NCBI RefSeq assembly: GCF_964340395.1
Contig: NC_135561.1
Span: 14,007,961 to 14,062,960 of the forward strand
DNA: 55,000 nucleotides
Origin: Glandiceps talaboti
Lineage: Eukaryota; Hemichordata; Enteropneusta; Spengelidae
Reading direction: 5' to 3'
The notes beneath the pieces are model-generated. The model saw only the letters and a list, made by a program, of their open reading frames with translations. It ran no database searches and was not told where the DNA came from. Below, one piece after another: positions 54,599-55,000 of the stretch. A program made the position numbers and the translations under genes. Positions within the stretch are counted from its first letter, which is position 1. Every line of letters starts with the position of its first letter.

Positions 54599-55000
54599 GT
54601 AAGACGTGTACATTATTTTTATAATTTCAAATATAAAAAAAAGAATACAGAGAATATACAGAGTGTAATATATACGTAAATGCAAACGCATCCTACCTGT
54701 AGCAGATATTTTATGTAAAAAAAAAATCATCAAAATGTCATCTCAATTCGTCAAGTAGCGCGAAGCTTTCTTAATGTGTATATTGTACTAGGCAGTTATG
54801 GTTTCTCTCTGGAATATGATATTTTGAAATAGTGACCACAGACGAGGCGAAGGCATGACGATGTACACGGAAATAGAAGTTAATTGTTTACCATTTTACC
54901 TTTTTACATGCAAAAGGAAATGTTTAGGTTTAACCTAAGGTCGGTCGAGTTATCGGAAACTATCTTTTATAGGCCTTAGAATTAACTTCTAGTTTATAGC

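Overview
This is a eukaryotic, AT-rich, intron-rich genomic window with abundant microsatellites. It looks like a marine invertebrate animal. The evidence is GT-AG introns of a few hundred bases to a few kilobases, phase-1 exon-shuffled extracellular modules, an intronless TRIM-NHL gene of the kind expanded in non-vertebrate deuterostomes and lophotrochozoans, and a degraded non-LTR retrotransposon. The species cannot be fixed from the sequence alone; a hemichordate, cephalochordate or lophotrochozoan would all fit.

Five protein-coding genes are supported. (1) The 3' part of an SLC16/monocarboxylate-transporter-like gene (161-3358, +; 5' end outside the window). (2) An intronless RING/B-box/coiled-coil/NHL (TRIM2/3/71-like) gene (6058-8247, -). 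(3) A 21-exon secreted protein (13623-36108, +) made of a signal peptide, one thyroglobulin type-1 module, one WAP module and 18 LDL-receptor class A (LDLRa) modules, one per exon, all bounded by phase-1 introns. (4) A complete six-exon SLC16-like gene (40726-49855, +), a paralogue of gene 1 with matching intron positions. (5) The first two coding exons of an organic-anion-transporter (OATP/SLCO4-like) gene (52220 to beyond the window, +).

The most interesting locus is gene 3. Seven of its 18 LDLRa modules lack exactly the first and third cysteines, which pair with each other in the canonical fold, so a whole disulphide has been dropped while the calcium-binding half stays intact. From module 9 to module 17, six-cysteine and four-cysteine modules alternate strictly, which suggests amplification of a two-exon unit. 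A 5'-truncated non-LTR retrotransposon sits directly after exon 1; its 26-bp target-site duplication copied the exon-1 splice donor. The last exon carries an apparent 1-bp frameshift in an otherwise intact module.

The non-coding DNA holds several structured repeats. These are a 152-bp foldback/MITE-like element with perfect 55-bp arms and a 9-bp flanking duplication, a two-copy dispersed repeat with nested microsatellites (11.5-13.0 kb and 37.3-39.1 kb), a threefold ~220-bp tandem array (36.6-37.2 kb), a 29-bp minisatellite (49.0-49.3 kb), a tRNA-derived SINE-like head (1.5 kb) and many tetranucleotide microsatellites, especially GACA/CTGT. One CT microsatellite forms the polypyrimidine tract of an SLC16 splice acceptor and leaves 193 nt without any adenine. 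Genes 1, 4 and 5 are all plasma-membrane solute carriers, but the window gives no evidence that they work in one pathway.
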